A stretch of 64,000 nucleotides of DNA from Actinomadura oligospora ATCC 43269 (GCF_000518265.1 NZ_KI912411.1:388072-452071); one strand, 5' to 3'; numbered from the stretch's first letter, positions 48,950 through 57,791 are shown. Made by a program: numbers and translations. The notes: generated from the sequence alone by a model not told the origin.

Positions 48950-51498
48950 CGGACGACCACCTCCAGCTCCGGACCGGCCACCACGACCGGCCTGATCTGA
49001 TCCCGCTCGGTCTCGAACGCGATGCTCGGATCCGGCACATCGGGGGCGTTCACGAACGACACGAACCGCCGCATCCGCTCCGGATCGCGCAACGTGTCCG
49101 CCCACTCGTCCGCATAGGACCCGACATGCCGTTCCATCGCGGCGTCCAGCTCGGCGCAGATCCCCAACCGGTCCTCCACGATCACCTCGCGCAGGTACTC
49201 CAGCCCACCGGACAGGCCCTCCAGCCAGCCCGCCGTCCGCTGCAGCCGGTCGGCCGTCCGGATGTAGAACATCAGGAACCGGTCGACGCACCGGACGAGC
49301 TCCTCGTCCGACAGATCCGTGGCGAACAGGTCCGCGTGCCGCGGGCTCATGCCGCCGTTCCCGCCGACGTACAGGTTCCAGCCCCGCTCCGTCGCGATCA
49401 CCCCGAAGTCCTTGCTCCGCGCCTCCGCGCACTCCCGCGCGCACCCCGACACCGCCGCCTTGATCTTGTGGGGCGCGCGCAGCCCGCGATAGCGCAGTTC
49501 CAGCGCGATCGCCATCCCGACCGAGTCCTGCACCCCGTACCGGCACCACGTCGACCCCACGCACGACTTCACCGTCCGCAGCGCCTTCCCGTACGCGTGG
49601 CCCGACTCGAACCCCGCGTCCACCAGGCGCTTCCAGATCCGCGGCAGCTGCTCCACCCGCGCCCCGAACAGGTCGATCCGCTGCCCGCCGGTGATCTTGG
49701 TGTAGAGGCCGTGGTCCCGCGCGACCTCGCCGATCACGATCAGCCGCTCCGGCGTGATCTCCCCGCCCGGGATCCGCGGCACCACCGAATACGTCCCGTT
49801 CTTCTGCAGGTTCGCCAGGTGGTGGTCGTTGGTGTCCTGCAGCGCCGCCTGCTCGCCGTCCAGGATGTGCCCGTTCCCCAGCGACGCCAGGATGGACGCC
49901 GCGACCGGCTTGCAGATGTCGCAGCCCCGCCCGCGGCCGTGCTCGGCGATCAGCCGCGTGAACGTCGTGATCCCCGTGACCCGGACGATGTCGAACAACT
50001 CCGCCCGCCCGTACGCGAAGTGCTCGCACAACGCCCGGCTGACCTCGACGCCCGCCGCCGTCAGCTCCGCGTCCAGGATCCGCTTCACCAGCGGCACGCA
50101 GCTCCCGCACGTCGTCCCGGCACGCGTGCACGCCTTGACCTCGCCCATCTCGGTGAGCGAACCCTCGCGGATCCCGGTCCGGATCGCCTCGGCCGACACG
50201 TTGTTGCACGAGCAGATCACCGTCGCGCCCGGAAGGTCCCCGCCCGCCGCCTCCGTCCCGCCGAACAGCAGCTGCTCGGGAGAACCCGGCAGCTCCGTCC
50301 CGATCCGCGCGCGCAGCGCCGGGTAGCCCGAGGCGTCCCCCACCAGGACGCCGCCGAGCAGCGTCCGCGCGTCGTCGCTGACGACCAGCCGCTTGTACAC
50401 GCCCGCGACCGGATCGGTGTAGGTGACGTCCAGGCCGTCGGCGCGGAACGGGTCGCCGAAGCTCGCGACGTCCACGCCCATCAGCTTCAGCTTCGTCGAC
50501 AGGTCCGCGCCCTCGAACCGGGCCGGGCACTCCGCGCCGGACGCCTCGGCGAGCAACCGGTCCGCGACCACCTCGGCCATGCTGAAACACGGCGCGACCA
50601 GGCCGTACACCTGGCCGTCCACGACCGCGCACTCCCCGATCGCGAACACCGCCGGATCGGACGTCCGGCACGCGCCGTCCACCACGATCCCGCCCCGCTC
50701 CCCAACGGCCAGCCCGCAGGAGCGCGCGAGCTCGTCACGCGGCCGGACGCCGGCGGAGAACACCACGACACCCGCGTCGACCGTCGACCCGTCCGCGAGG
50801 ACGACCGACGCGACCGCGCCGTCCTCCCCCGCGTCCAGGCGCTCCATCGGCGTGCCCGCGTGGACGGCCATCCCCAGCGCCTCGATGTGCCGGCGCAGCA
50901 TCGCGCCGCCGCCCTCGTCCAGCTGACGCGGCATCAGCCACGGCGCGATCTCGACCACGTGTGTGTCGACGCCGAGGTCCTGGACGGCTCGGGCGGCTTC
51001 GAGGCCGAGGAGTCCGCCGCCGACGACGACGCCACCGGCCTCCGCCCTTGACAAAGTAAGGTTCGTGCAGTGGGTGCGGAGCGCGTCCAGGTCGTCGATC
51101 GTCCGGTAGACGAAAACGCCCGGCAGATCATGGCCGGACACCGGAGGCACGAACGGCGACGACCCGGTGGCCAGCACCAACGCGTCATACTCCACGACCC
51201 GGCCGGACGCGGTCGTGACCGTCCGCGCTCCCCTGTCGATCGCCGTCACCGCGTCCCCGACCACCACTTCGACGGCGTCGTCGTGCGGCGGGAGGGCCAG
51301 GTCGGCGTCCTCGGTCAGATGGGAGGTCAGCGCCACCCGGTCGTAGGCGGCCCGAGGCTCCTCCCCCAGGACGGTCACCCGGCAGGCCCCGGCGGTGTCA
51401 CGCGCCCGCAACGCCTCCACCAGCCGATGCCCCGCCGGACCGTGCCCGACGACCACCACGCGCAGCGGACCCTCTCGGCCCTCTCCGTCACCGTTCAT
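48946..51498 (-). CDS. nirB: Assimilatory nitrite reductase [NAD(P)H] large subunit
   Basis: 850 residues; reduces nitrite to ammonium. An FAD/NAD domain comes first (VVVVGHGPAGHRLVEALRAR; VVGGGLLGLEAARAV). A BFD-type [2Fe-2S] domain follows at about residues 430-490 (ICSCNNVSAEAI, CTRAGTTCGSC). The C-terminal sulfite/nitrite reductase domains carry the siroheme-[4Fe-4S] ligands SCVGSTWCRYG and SGCARECAEA. A GlnR-like element lies 20-62 bp upstream of ATG 51498, so it may have its own promoter within the operon. Confidence 0.96.
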   Translation of the reverse strand: MNGDGEGREGPLRVVVVGHGPAGHRLVEALRARDTAGACRVTVLGEEPRAAYDRVALTSHLTEDADLALPPHDDAVEVVVGDAVTAIDRGARTVTTASGRVVEYDALVLATGSSPFVPPVSGHDLPGVFVYRTIDDLDALRTHCTNLTLSRAEAGGVVVGGGLLGLEAARAVQDLGVDTHVVEIAPWLMPRQLDEGGGAMLRRHIEALGMAVHAGTPMERLDAGEDGAVASVVLADGSTVDAGVVVFSAGVRPRDELARSCGLAVGERGGIVVDGACRTSDPAVFAIGECAVVDGQVYGLVAPCFSMAEVVADRLLAEASGAECPARFEGADLSTKLKLMGVDVASFGDPFRADGLDVTYTDPVAGVYKRLVVSDDARTLLGGVLVGDASGYPALRARIGTELPGSPEQLLFGGTEAAGGDLPGATVICSCNNVSAEAIRTGIREGSLTEMGEVKACTRAGTTCGSCVPLVKRILDAELTAAGVEVSRALCEHFAYGRAELFDIVRVTGITTFTRLIAEHGRGRGCDICKPVAASILASLGNGHILDGEQAALQDTNDHHLANLQKNGTYSVVPRIPGGEITPERLIVIGEVARDHGLYTKITGGQRIDLFGARVEQLPRIWKRLVDAGFESGHAYGKALRTVKSCVGSTWCRYGVQDSVGMAIALELRYRGLRAPHKIKAAVSGCARECAEARSKDFGVIATERGWNLYVGGNGGMSPRHADLFATDLSDEELVRCVDRFLMFYIRTADRLQRTAGWLEGLSGGLEYLREVIVEDRLGICAELDAAMERHVGSYADEWADTLRDPERMRRFVSFVNAPDVPDPSIAFETERDQIRPVVVAGPELEVVVR

Positions 51499-51517
51499 GG
51501 CCTGATCTTCGGCAGGG

Positions 51518-51560
51518 GCCGTTTCGCGGCTGCGTCCCCTTTGTCACCGCCGTGTTAAAA
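51518..51560 (-). promoter_or_regulatory. GlnR/NnaR-type box upstream of nirB
   Basis: Read on the minus strand: TTAAC-n6-GTGAC-n6-GACGC-n6-GAAAC, four pentamers at exact 11-bp spacing. This matches the layout of actinobacterial GlnR sites (GTnAC-n6-GAAAC). A nearly identical element lies upstream of the nitrate reductase gene. It overlaps the end of the 70-residue ORF. Confidence 0.7.
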
Positions 51561-51756
51561 GGGCCTCACCCCGCGAACCCCGGTCCCCGGCGACGCCCAC
51601 ACCGAACAGCGCCGTGCCCGCGACGACGGCGACGGCGGACGAGGTCCACGCCGTGACCACCCTGCCCAGCGTCGACCGCGCCAGCGCGGGGTTCCACGCG
51701 GCACGGACGGCGTCCCGCACGGTCATGTCGGTCGGGACGCCGTCCTGGTCGGTCAC
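51544..51756 (-). CDS. Small membrane ORF coupled to the nitrate reductase operon
   Basis: 70 residues, not recognised. GTG 51756 overlaps the stop of the preceding FAD subunit by 4 bp (GTGA), a strong sign of translational coupling. One hydrophobic helix is present (about residues 35-57, WTSSAVAVVAGTALFGVGVA), with a basic C-terminus. It could be a small accessory protein of nitrate reduction. It could also be a chance frame, since its last codons run into a regulatory element. Confidence 0.55.
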   Translation of the reverse strand: MTDQDGVPTDMTVRDAVRAAWNPALARSTLGRVVTAWTSSAVAVVAGTALFGVGVAGDRGSRGEALLTRR

Positions 51757-53210
51757 GCGGTAGGGACGGTTTCCTGGTCGGCGAGCCAGGCGACGATTCC
51801 CTCGATCGCGTCGCGGCAGCCGCCGCAGCCGGTGCTGGCGCGCGTGCGGGCGACGACCTCCTCGACGGTGCGGGCGCCGTCCTGCCAGGACGCGCAGATT
51901 CGTCCCTTGGACACGTTGTTGCACTGGCACACCGTCGCCGCGTCCGGCATGCGCACGGGGGAGCCGGCCTCGGCGACGCTGGCGAGGCCGGAGAACAGGA
52001 GGCCGAGCCGGTCGCTCGGCAGTGGCGCGGCCCGGTCGAACAGCGTCGTGAGGGTTCCGGCGGTGCCGGTCTCGCCGAGCAGGATCGCGCCGACGACCCG
52101 GTCGTCCCGGATCGTCACCTTCTTGTAGGTGCCGCGGCCCGCGTCGGTGAACCGGACGACCTCCACGTCCGGATCGTCGTCGCCGTGGTGCGTCTCGCCC
52201 ATCGCGACCAGGTCCACGCCGGTCGCCTTCAGGCGGGTGACCTGCCGCGCGCCGGTGAACCGGGCGGACGGGTCCGCGCCGGTCAGCAGGTCGGCGAGCA
52301 CCTCCGCCTGCTCCCACGCGGGCGCGACCAGCCCGTACACGGTGCCGTCGTGCTGGGAGCACTCGCCCAGCGCCCGGACGTTGGCGTCGGTGACCGAGGT
52401 GAGCGTCGCGTCCACCACCACGCCCTGCTCGACGGCCAGTCCCGCCGCGCGCGCCAGCGCCACATCGGGACGGACGCCGCACGCGAGGACGACCACGTCC
52501 GCGTCGAGCGAGCCGTCCGCCAGCGCGACGCCGTGCACCCGGCCGTCCGTCACGTTGAGCGCGGTCACTCTGACGTCCAGCCGGGAGTGGACGCCGAGGC
52601 GGCGCAGCGTCCGCGCCAGCACGCGGCCCGCGCCCGCGTCGAGCTGCCGTTCCATCAGGTGCCCGGCCATGTGGACGACCGTGACCGACAACCCCCGTCC
52701 CACCAGCCCGCGCGCCGCCTCGATCCCGAGCAGCCCGCCGCCGACCACGACCGCCGTCCGCGCGCCCTCGGCGGCGGCGACGATCGCGCGGCAGTCGTCC
52801 AGCGTGCGGAACGCGACCGCGCCGTCCGGCAGACCACCGTCCACGCCGTCGCGGATGCCGGGCACGGGCGGGACGAACGCGGTGCTGCCCGTGGCGAGGA
52901 CGAGCGTCCCATACCGGGTCTCGCTGCCGTCGGAGGCCCGCACGACGCGGCGATCGCGGTCGATCGCGACGGCCTCGACGCCGAGGCGCGCGTCCACATC
53001 GTGGGCCTCGTACCAGGCGGGATCCACCAGGCCGATGCTCGCGGGATTCGCGGTACCGGCCAGCACGTTCGACAGCAGCACCCGGTTGTAGGGCTGTTCG
53101 GCCTCCGCGCCGAACACCGTGACCGGCACGTCCCGGTCCCTCGCCCGGATGCCGGTCACGAGCCTCGATCCGGCCATGCCGTTCCCGACGACGACGATCC
53201 CGTCCTTCAC
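51753..53210 (-). CDS. Assimilatory nitrate reductase electron-transfer subunit (FAD, [2Fe-2S])
   Basis: 485 residues from GTG 53210. NirB-like N-terminus: VVVGNGMAGSRLVTGIRAR for FAD and VVGGGLLGIEAARGL for NAD(P)H. It ends with a BFD-type [2Fe-2S] domain (VCQCNNVSKGRICASW, then STGCGGCRDAIEG) and lacks the siroheme domain. Such proteins pass electrons from NAD(P)H to the molybdopterin nitrate reductase. It overlaps the catalytic gene's stop by 4 bp (GTGA) and the following small ORF by 4 bp. Confidence 0.9.
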   Translation of the reverse strand: MKDGIVVVGNGMAGSRLVTGIRARDRDVPVTVFGAEAEQPYNRVLLSNVLAGTANPASIGLVDPAWYEAHDVDARLGVEAVAIDRDRRVVRASDGSETRYGTLVLATGSTAFVPPVPGIRDGVDGGLPDGAVAFRTLDDCRAIVAAAEGARTAVVVGGGLLGIEAARGLVGRGLSVTVVHMAGHLMERQLDAGAGRVLARTLRRLGVHSRLDVRVTALNVTDGRVHGVALADGSLDADVVVLACGVRPDVALARAAGLAVEQGVVVDATLTSVTDANVRALGECSQHDGTVYGLVAPAWEQAEVLADLLTGADPSARFTGARQVTRLKATGVDLVAMGETHHGDDDPDVEVVRFTDAGRGTYKKVTIRDDRVVGAILLGETGTAGTLTTLFDRAAPLPSDRLGLLFSGLASVAEAGSPVRMPDAATVCQCNNVSKGRICASWQDGARTVEEVVARTRASTGCGGCRDAIEGIVAWLADQETVPTA

Positions 53211-55300
53211 GACGCGTCCTCTCCCGCCGGTCCGGCCGGTTCCAGCCGGACGGCGCACACCTTGAACTCCGGCATCCGCGACACCGGGTCGAGGGCGGGG
53301 TTGGTGAGCAGGTTCACGCTCCCCTCCCCCGCCCAGTGGAACGGGACGAACACCGTGTCGTCCCGGATGTCGCCGGTGAGCCGCGCCCGGACGGTCGCCG
53401 TCCCGCGGCGGCTGCTGACCCGCACGTCCGTGCCGTCCTCGATGCCGAGCCGTCCGGCCAGGTCCGGATGCAGCTCGACGAACGGCCCCGGCGCGGCCTC
53501 CGCCAACGCGGCCACCCGCCGGGTCTGCGCGCCGCTCTGGTACTGCGCCAGGACGCGCCCTGTCGTCAGGTACACCGGATGGGCGTCGTCCACGTCCTCG
53601 TCCGGGCCTCGGTGCTCCACCGGGACGAACCGGGCCCGGCCGTCCGGTGTCGGGAACCGCTCCGCGTAAGGACGCGGTGTGCCGGGGTGGTCCTCGCTCG
53701 GGCAGGGCCAGAACACGCCGCCCTCGCGGTCGATCCGCTCGTAGGTGATGCCGGAATAGTCAGCGGTGCCGCCCGCGCTCGCCGCGCGCAGCTCCTCGAA
53801 CACCTCGTCGGGCTCGATGCTCCACCGGCCGGGCGCGGCGAGGCGTCCGGCGAGGGACGCGATGATCTCCAGGTCGCTCCGAACGCCGTCCGGCGGCGCG
53901 ACCGCCCTCCGCCGCCGCAGGACGCGTCCTTCCAGGTTCGTCATCGTGCCGGACTCCTCGGCCCACTGCGTCGTCGGCAGGACCACGTCGGCGCGCCGCG
54001 CTGTCTCCGACGGGACGAAGTCTGCGACGACCAGCAGGTCCAGGGCGCCGAGGCGTTCGGCGACGGCGGCCGAACGCGGCGCGGACACAACCGGGTTCGA
54101 CCCGAACACCAGCAGCGCCTTCGGGCCGTCCGGCGTGCCGAGCGCCGACAGCAGCTCGTAGGCCGAGCGTCCCGGGCCGGGCAGGACGTCCGGTTCCACG
54201 CCCCACACCGCGGCGACGTGCGCACGCGCGTCCGGATCGTCGATGCGCCGGTAGCCGGGGAGCTGGTCGGCCTTCTGCCCGTGCTCGCGTCCGCCCTGCC
54301 CGTTCCCCTGCCCGGTCAGGCAGCCGTATCCGGAGCCGTCCCGGCCGGGCAGGCCGAGCGCGAGCGCCAGGTTCACGAACGCCGACACCGTGTCGGTGCC
54401 GTTGGCGTGCTGCTCTCCGCCGCGTCCGGTCAGGATGTGCGCGCGGTCGCCGCCCGCCAGCAGCCGGACGGCCTCCCGCAGCTGCGGGACGGGCACGCCG
54501 GTGATCCGCTCCACCCGGCCCGGCCAGTACGCGTTCACCACCGTCCGGACGGCCTCGAACCCCGCCGTCCGGGACGCGACGTACGCCTCGTCCACCAGTC
54601 CCTCCGCGATCGCGACGTGCAGCAGCCCGTTCGCGAGGGCGAGATCGGTGCCCGGCAGCGGACGCAGATACAGGTCGGCCGACCGCGCCGTCGCGGTCCG
54701 GCGCGGGTCCACGACGATCAGCGCGCCGCCGCGTCCGCGCATGTCGGACAGGTGCCGCATGAACGGCGGCATCGTCTCGGCCGGGTTCCCGCCGACCAGC
54801 AGCACCGCGTCCGAGCGCCCCAGGTCGGTGATCGGCCCCGGCAGACCGCGGTCCATCCCGAAGGCCCGCAGGGACGCCGCGGCCGCCGACGACATACAGA
54901 ACCGGCCGTTGTAGTCGATCTGCGAGGTGCCGAGCGCGATCCGCGCGAACTTCCCGAGCTGGTACGCCTTCTCGTTGGTCAGCCCGCCCCCGCCGAACAC
55001 CGCGACCGCGTGCGGACCGTGCGCCGCGCGAAGCCGGACGGCCTCGGCGGCGACGCGGTCCAGGGCCTCGTCCCAGGTGCACGGCTCGAGCGGCGCGTCC
55101 CGGCGCGGACGCGCCAGGGGCGTCGTCAGCCGGTCCGGGACGCCGAGCAGCTCGGCGGACGTCCAGCCCTTCTGGCACAGACCGCCCCGGTTCGCGGGCA
55201 CGTCCTCGCGCGGCGCCACCACCGGCGGGCCGTCCCCGGGAGTGAGCGTCATGCCGCACTGCAGCGCGCAGTACGGGCAGTGCGTCGCGGTTCCGGTCAT
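53207..55300 (-). CDS. Assimilatory nitrate reductase catalytic subunit (molybdopterin oxidoreductase)
   Basis: 697 residues. Reduces nitrate to nitrite in the cytoplasm; there is no Tat signal. Cys8, Cys11, Cys15 and Cys42 (HCPYCALQCGM and GLCQKG) bind a [4Fe-4S] cluster. Molybdopterin-binding blocks include NGRFCMSSAAAASLRAFGMD, LLVGGNPAETMP, LTGQGNGQGGREHGQKADQL, and TTGRVLAQYQSGAQTRR in the C-terminal domain. First gene of a six-gene operon for nitrate and nitrite assimilation; gene names in actinomycetes vary (narB, nasA, nasC), so none is assigned. Confidence 0.93.
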   Translation of the reverse strand: MTGTATHCPYCALQCGMTLTPGDGPPVVAPREDVPANRGGLCQKGWTSAELLGVPDRLTTPLARPRRDAPLEPCTWDEALDRVAAEAVRLRAAHGPHAVAVFGGGGLTNEKAYQLGKFARIALGTSQIDYNGRFCMSSAAAASLRAFGMDRGLPGPITDLGRSDAVLLVGGNPAETMPPFMRHLSDMRGRGGALIVVDPRRTATARSADLYLRPLPGTDLALANGLLHVAIAEGLVDEAYVASRTAGFEAVRTVVNAYWPGRVERITGVPVPQLREAVRLLAGGDRAHILTGRGGEQHANGTDTVSAFVNLALALGLPGRDGSGYGCLTGQGNGQGGREHGQKADQLPGYRRIDDPDARAHVAAVWGVEPDVLPGPGRSAYELLSALGTPDGPKALLVFGSNPVVSAPRSAAVAERLGALDLLVVADFVPSETARRADVVLPTTQWAEESGTMTNLEGRVLRRRRAVAPPDGVRSDLEIIASLAGRLAAPGRWSIEPDEVFEELRAASAGGTADYSGITYERIDREGGVFWPCPSEDHPGTPRPYAERFPTPDGRARFVPVEHRGPDEDVDDAHPVYLTTGRVLAQYQSGAQTRRVAALAEAAPGPFVELHPDLAGRLGIEDGTDVRVSSRRGTATVRARLTGDIRDDTVFVPFHWAGEGSVNLLTNPALDPVSRMPEFKVCAVRLEPAGPAGEDAS

Positions 55301-55321
55301 GCCGGAAAGCCTGCGGACGTG

Positions 55322-55364
55322 CCGTTTCGAGGGCGCTTCCCCTCCGTGACCCGGGAGTTAAAAC
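55322..55364 (-). promoter_or_regulatory. GlnR/NnaR-type box upstream of nitrate reductase gene
   Basis: Read on the minus strand: TTAAC-n6-GTCAC-n6-GAAGC-n6-GAAAC, four pentamers at exact 11-bp spacing, 22-64 bp upstream of ATG 55300. It aligns base for base in layout with the element before nirB, and both share TTTTAAC at one end and GAAACGGC at the other. The likely binder is GlnR, possibly with the operon's own NnaR-like protein. Confidence 0.75.
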
Positions 55365-55570
55365 CGCCTCACCACGCCGCTCCCGCCAAGGTCAGAAGAC
55401 CCGCCGCTCCCCCTGACGGGCCCATGTCAAGCGTTGTCGATCGCGGTCAGGGAGCTTTCGGCAGCGGCCCCGCGGCGCGCCGAACGGATCGACGGCGGCG
55501 CGGGCCGTCCGCCGGTGCCGCCCCGCGACCGCCCCGGCACCGGCGGTGCCCGCCCGTCTACGCTCGGACC

Positions 55571-56071
55571 ATGCCCGATCTCGCCTACATCGCCTCGCTC
55601 CCCCGCACCCGCGGCGCCGCCGCCGCGCTCCTGGTCGACGACCTCGGCCGGATCGTCCTGGTGAAACCCACCTACAAGGAGGGCTGGTTCCTGCCCGGCG
55701 GAGTCATCGAGGAAGGCGAGTCGCCGCTGGCGGCCTGCGAACGCGAGTGCCGCGAGGAGCTGGGCCTCACGCCCCGCCTCACCGGCCTGGTCTGCGTCGA
55801 CTGGGGCCCGCCCCGCGACGGCGTGGACGCCGTCAACATCTTCGTCTTCGCCGGTCGGATCTCCGACGCCGAGATCGCCGCGATCACGCTCCCGCCGGAC
55901 GAGCTCTCCGACCACACCCTGGTCGCCCCGGAGAAGGTGGCCGAGCTCGCCCCCGCCCACATCGCCCGCCGCATGGGCCCCGCCCTCCGCGGCATGGCCG
56001 AACACCGCGCCGTCTACCTCGAGGACGGCCACGACCCCGGCCTCCCCGACCAGACCCCGGCCCCTCAGTAG
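55571..56071 (+). CDS. Nudix hydrolase
   Basis: 166 residues from ATG 55571. The Nudix box spans residues about 41-63 (GGVIEEGESPLAACERECRE, then ELGL), matching GX5EX7REUXEEXGU. TACGCT at 55559-55564 is 6 nt before the start, so the transcript is probably leaderless, which excludes the much longer open frame upstream. Hydrolyses a nucleoside-diphosphate derivative; substrate unknown. Divergent from the nitrate operon. Confidence 0.92.
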   Translation: MPDLAYIASLPRTRGAAAALLVDDLGRIVLVKPTYKEGWFLPGGVIEEGESPLAACERECREELGLTPRLTGLVCVDWGPPRDGVDAVNIFVFAGRISDAEIAAITLPPDELSDHTLVAPEKVAELAPAHIARRMGPALRGMAEHRAVYLEDGHDPGLPDQTPAPQ

Positions 56072-56107
56072 AACCCCGGCCCCGACCGCGACGTCGGCCG
56101 GTCCACC

Positions 56108-56134
56108 AGCCGTCCGCCGCAGGGGCGGACGGCT
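56108..56134. terminator. Bidirectional terminator after Nudix gene
   Basis: AGCCGTCCGCC and its exact complement form an 11-bp stem with a 5-nt loop (GCAGG), followed by TT. It lies between the converging Nudix and pentapeptide-repeat genes. Confidence 0.75.
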
Positions 56135-56167
56135 TCCGGCGCGGCCCCTTCCCGCCCGGGGACGGGC

Positions 56168-57361
56168 TCAGCCGTCCACCCGGGCGCCGCGCTTACGGGC
56201 CTCCCCCACGGTCAGGTCGGACCCGCGCAGGTCCGCTCCGGTCAGGTCGGCGCCGGTCAGTTCGGCATCGCGAAGCTCCGTCCCCGTCAGGTTCGCCCGG
56301 GTCAGGAACGCGTTGATCAGTTTCGCGCCGGGGAGGAAGGCCTGGCTCAGGTCCGCTTCGAACAGGGAGGCCCCGGTCAGGTTCGCACTGCCCAGGTAGG
56401 CGCCGCTCAGATGCGCCCCGGTCAGGGCCGTGCGGGTCAGGTTGGCGTTGTAGAGGATCACGCCTGACAGGTCGGCTCCGGACAGGTCGGCATCGGTCAG
56501 GTTCGCCCCGGACAGGTCGGCGAACGCGAGCGTGTGGAATTTCAGGGCCCTGTGGTGAAGGTCGATGGACGTCAGGTCGAAGGAGCCCGTGCCCTCCTGG
56601 GCGAGCCGGCCGCCCACGGTGAGGGCGGCGTCGGTGTCGATGGCCGGACGGGTCCTGTCCGTCCCCGAGGGAGGATCCTGGGCGTGGGTGCGGGCGTAGG
56701 CGGCCAGGACCCGGACGATCGTCGTGCGGTCCCGGTCGGAGTCCTCGGCGAGGCGCTGAAGGGCGTAGATGCCACCCAACCTGACCTCGACCTTCTCCGA
56801 GCCGAGCTCCTCGACCGCCTTGGCGTAGCGGTCGGTGTCCTGGCCCTGGCGGGAGACGTCCAGTGTCTTGGAGGTGTAGATCAGCCCGGCGGCGGTGAAC
56901 ACCACGCCCACGATGACGACGAGGCCGGTGACGGACTGCATCAACGCCGACCTGGCGTTGCCGACCGCCTCCAGCCGCTGCGGCACGGTCAGGGTGTCCC
57001 GCTCCGCCGAGGTCAGCGCGTGCCGTTCGCCCGACAACCACCGGGTGGCCGGGACCAGCAACCACCACAGCAGAAGCGCCGCCGCACCGACCGACGCGCC
57101 GCCGATCCAGGCCCAGCGGGCCGTGCCGCCGGTCGTCCAGGCCTCATATCCCGCGCCCAGGACGGCCGCGAGCATGCCCCCGGCGATCCCCCAGGCCGTC
57201 ACACGCCGGACGACGGAGCTCCGCGCCCCCGCTTTCTCCTCCGCCGGAGCAGGGGGAGGAACGGGCGGCGCGACCGAAACCGGACCACGCCGAAGTCGCC
57301 TGATCCCGCCCGCCGCCACGACGACGGCCACGGCCAGCCCCACGGCACCGGACCTGCGCAC
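56168..57361 (-). CDS. Membrane-anchored pentapeptide-repeat protein
   Basis: 397 residues from GTG 57361. Hydrophobic helices occur at about residues 8-20, 55-73, 80-102 and 140-162. A segment related to effector or signalling proteins follows (YAKAVEELGSEKVEVRLGGI, YALQRLAEDS). The C-terminal 130 residues are A(D/N)LXX pentapeptides (DLSGANLTDADLSGADLSGV) forming a right-handed quadrilateral beta-helix. The segment before the repeats is common in actinobacterial pentapeptide proteins. Function unknown. Confidence 0.85.
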   Translation of the reverse strand: MRRSGAVGLAVAVVVAAGGIRRLRRGPVSVAPPVPPPAPAEEKAGARSSVVRRVTAWGIAGGMLAAVLGAGYEAWTTGGTARWAWIGGASVGAAALLLWWLLVPATRWLSGERHALTSAERDTLTVPQRLEAVGNARSALMQSVTGLVVIVGVVFTAAGLIYTSKTLDVSRQGQDTDRYAKAVEELGSEKVEVRLGGIYALQRLAEDSDRDRTTIVRVLAAYARTHAQDPPSGTDRTRPAIDTDAALTVGGRLAQEGTGSFDLTSIDLHHRALKFHTLAFADLSGANLTDADLSGADLSGVILYNANLTRTALTGAHLSGAYLGSANLTGASLFEADLSQAFLPGAKLINAFLTRANLTGTELRDAELTGADLTGADLRGSDLTVGEARKRGARVDG

Positions 57362-57513
57362 CCGCCGCTCCCTTGCCCTGGTCGCGTGAAGGCAGCGTGC
57401 TTCCGTGTTGTGGGACGTCCCAGCCGAGGACCCGGTTCACCTTCTGCGCCGGGCAGGCGAAGATGGGCGCGTCGGGCCGTGATCCCGGGCGCGCCCGCCG
57501 TGCCTCAGCAGGG
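57362..57513. other. Intergenic region without a supported gene
   Basis: This is the leader of the pentapeptide-repeat gene and the downstream side of the metallothionein-like gene. TGGGACGTCCCA (57413-57422 and flanks) is a short palindrome, GGGACGTCCC, and may be a regulatory site; no other signal was seen. Confidence 0.3.
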
Positions 57514-57768
57514 CTAGACGCCCACGGGGACGTTGTCGCGGGCCTGGGCGCCGCGTTCGGGTTGCGCCGCGCGGGCGCAGTGCGCCGAGCAGTACATGTC
57601 CCGGCCCACGGCCACGCCGTGGCCGACGACCCTGCACTCGCAGTGCTCGCAGATCGGCGCCATCCGGGTGATCGCGCACTCGAACGAGTCGAAGACGTGG
57701 ACCGCCCCCTGCGCGTGCACCTCGAAGCTCATGGCGTAGTCGTTGCCGCAGACCTCGCACTTGGCCAT
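57514..57768 (-). CDS. Metallothionein-like Cys-rich metal-binding protein
   Basis: 84 residues from ATG 57768 (GGGGGAG about 10 nt upstream; an earlier ATG at 57786 overlaps that site). Nine Cys are arranged as CEVC, FEC, CEHCEC and YCSAHC, and the C-terminal half (CEHCECRVVGHGVAVGRDMY, then CSAHCARA) follows the prokaryotic metallothionein pattern. Probably binds Zn2+ or Cu+ in the cytoplasm. It is a short stand-alone gene downstream of the ABC exporter operon's terminator. Confidence 0.75.
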   Translation of the reverse strand: MAKCEVCGNDYAMSFEVHAQGAVHVFDSFECAITRMAPICEHCECRVVGHGVAVGRDMYCSAHCARAAQPERGAQARDNVPVGV

Positions 57769-57791
57769 GTCGTTCGTCTCCCCCATGTCCC

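Noticed and set aside
51040..51080. TTGACAAAGTAAGGTTCG inside nirB, looking like a plus-strand promoter
   Set aside because: No -10 hexamer lies 16-19 bp downstream of TTGACA, and the bases encode conserved NirB sequence on the other strand.
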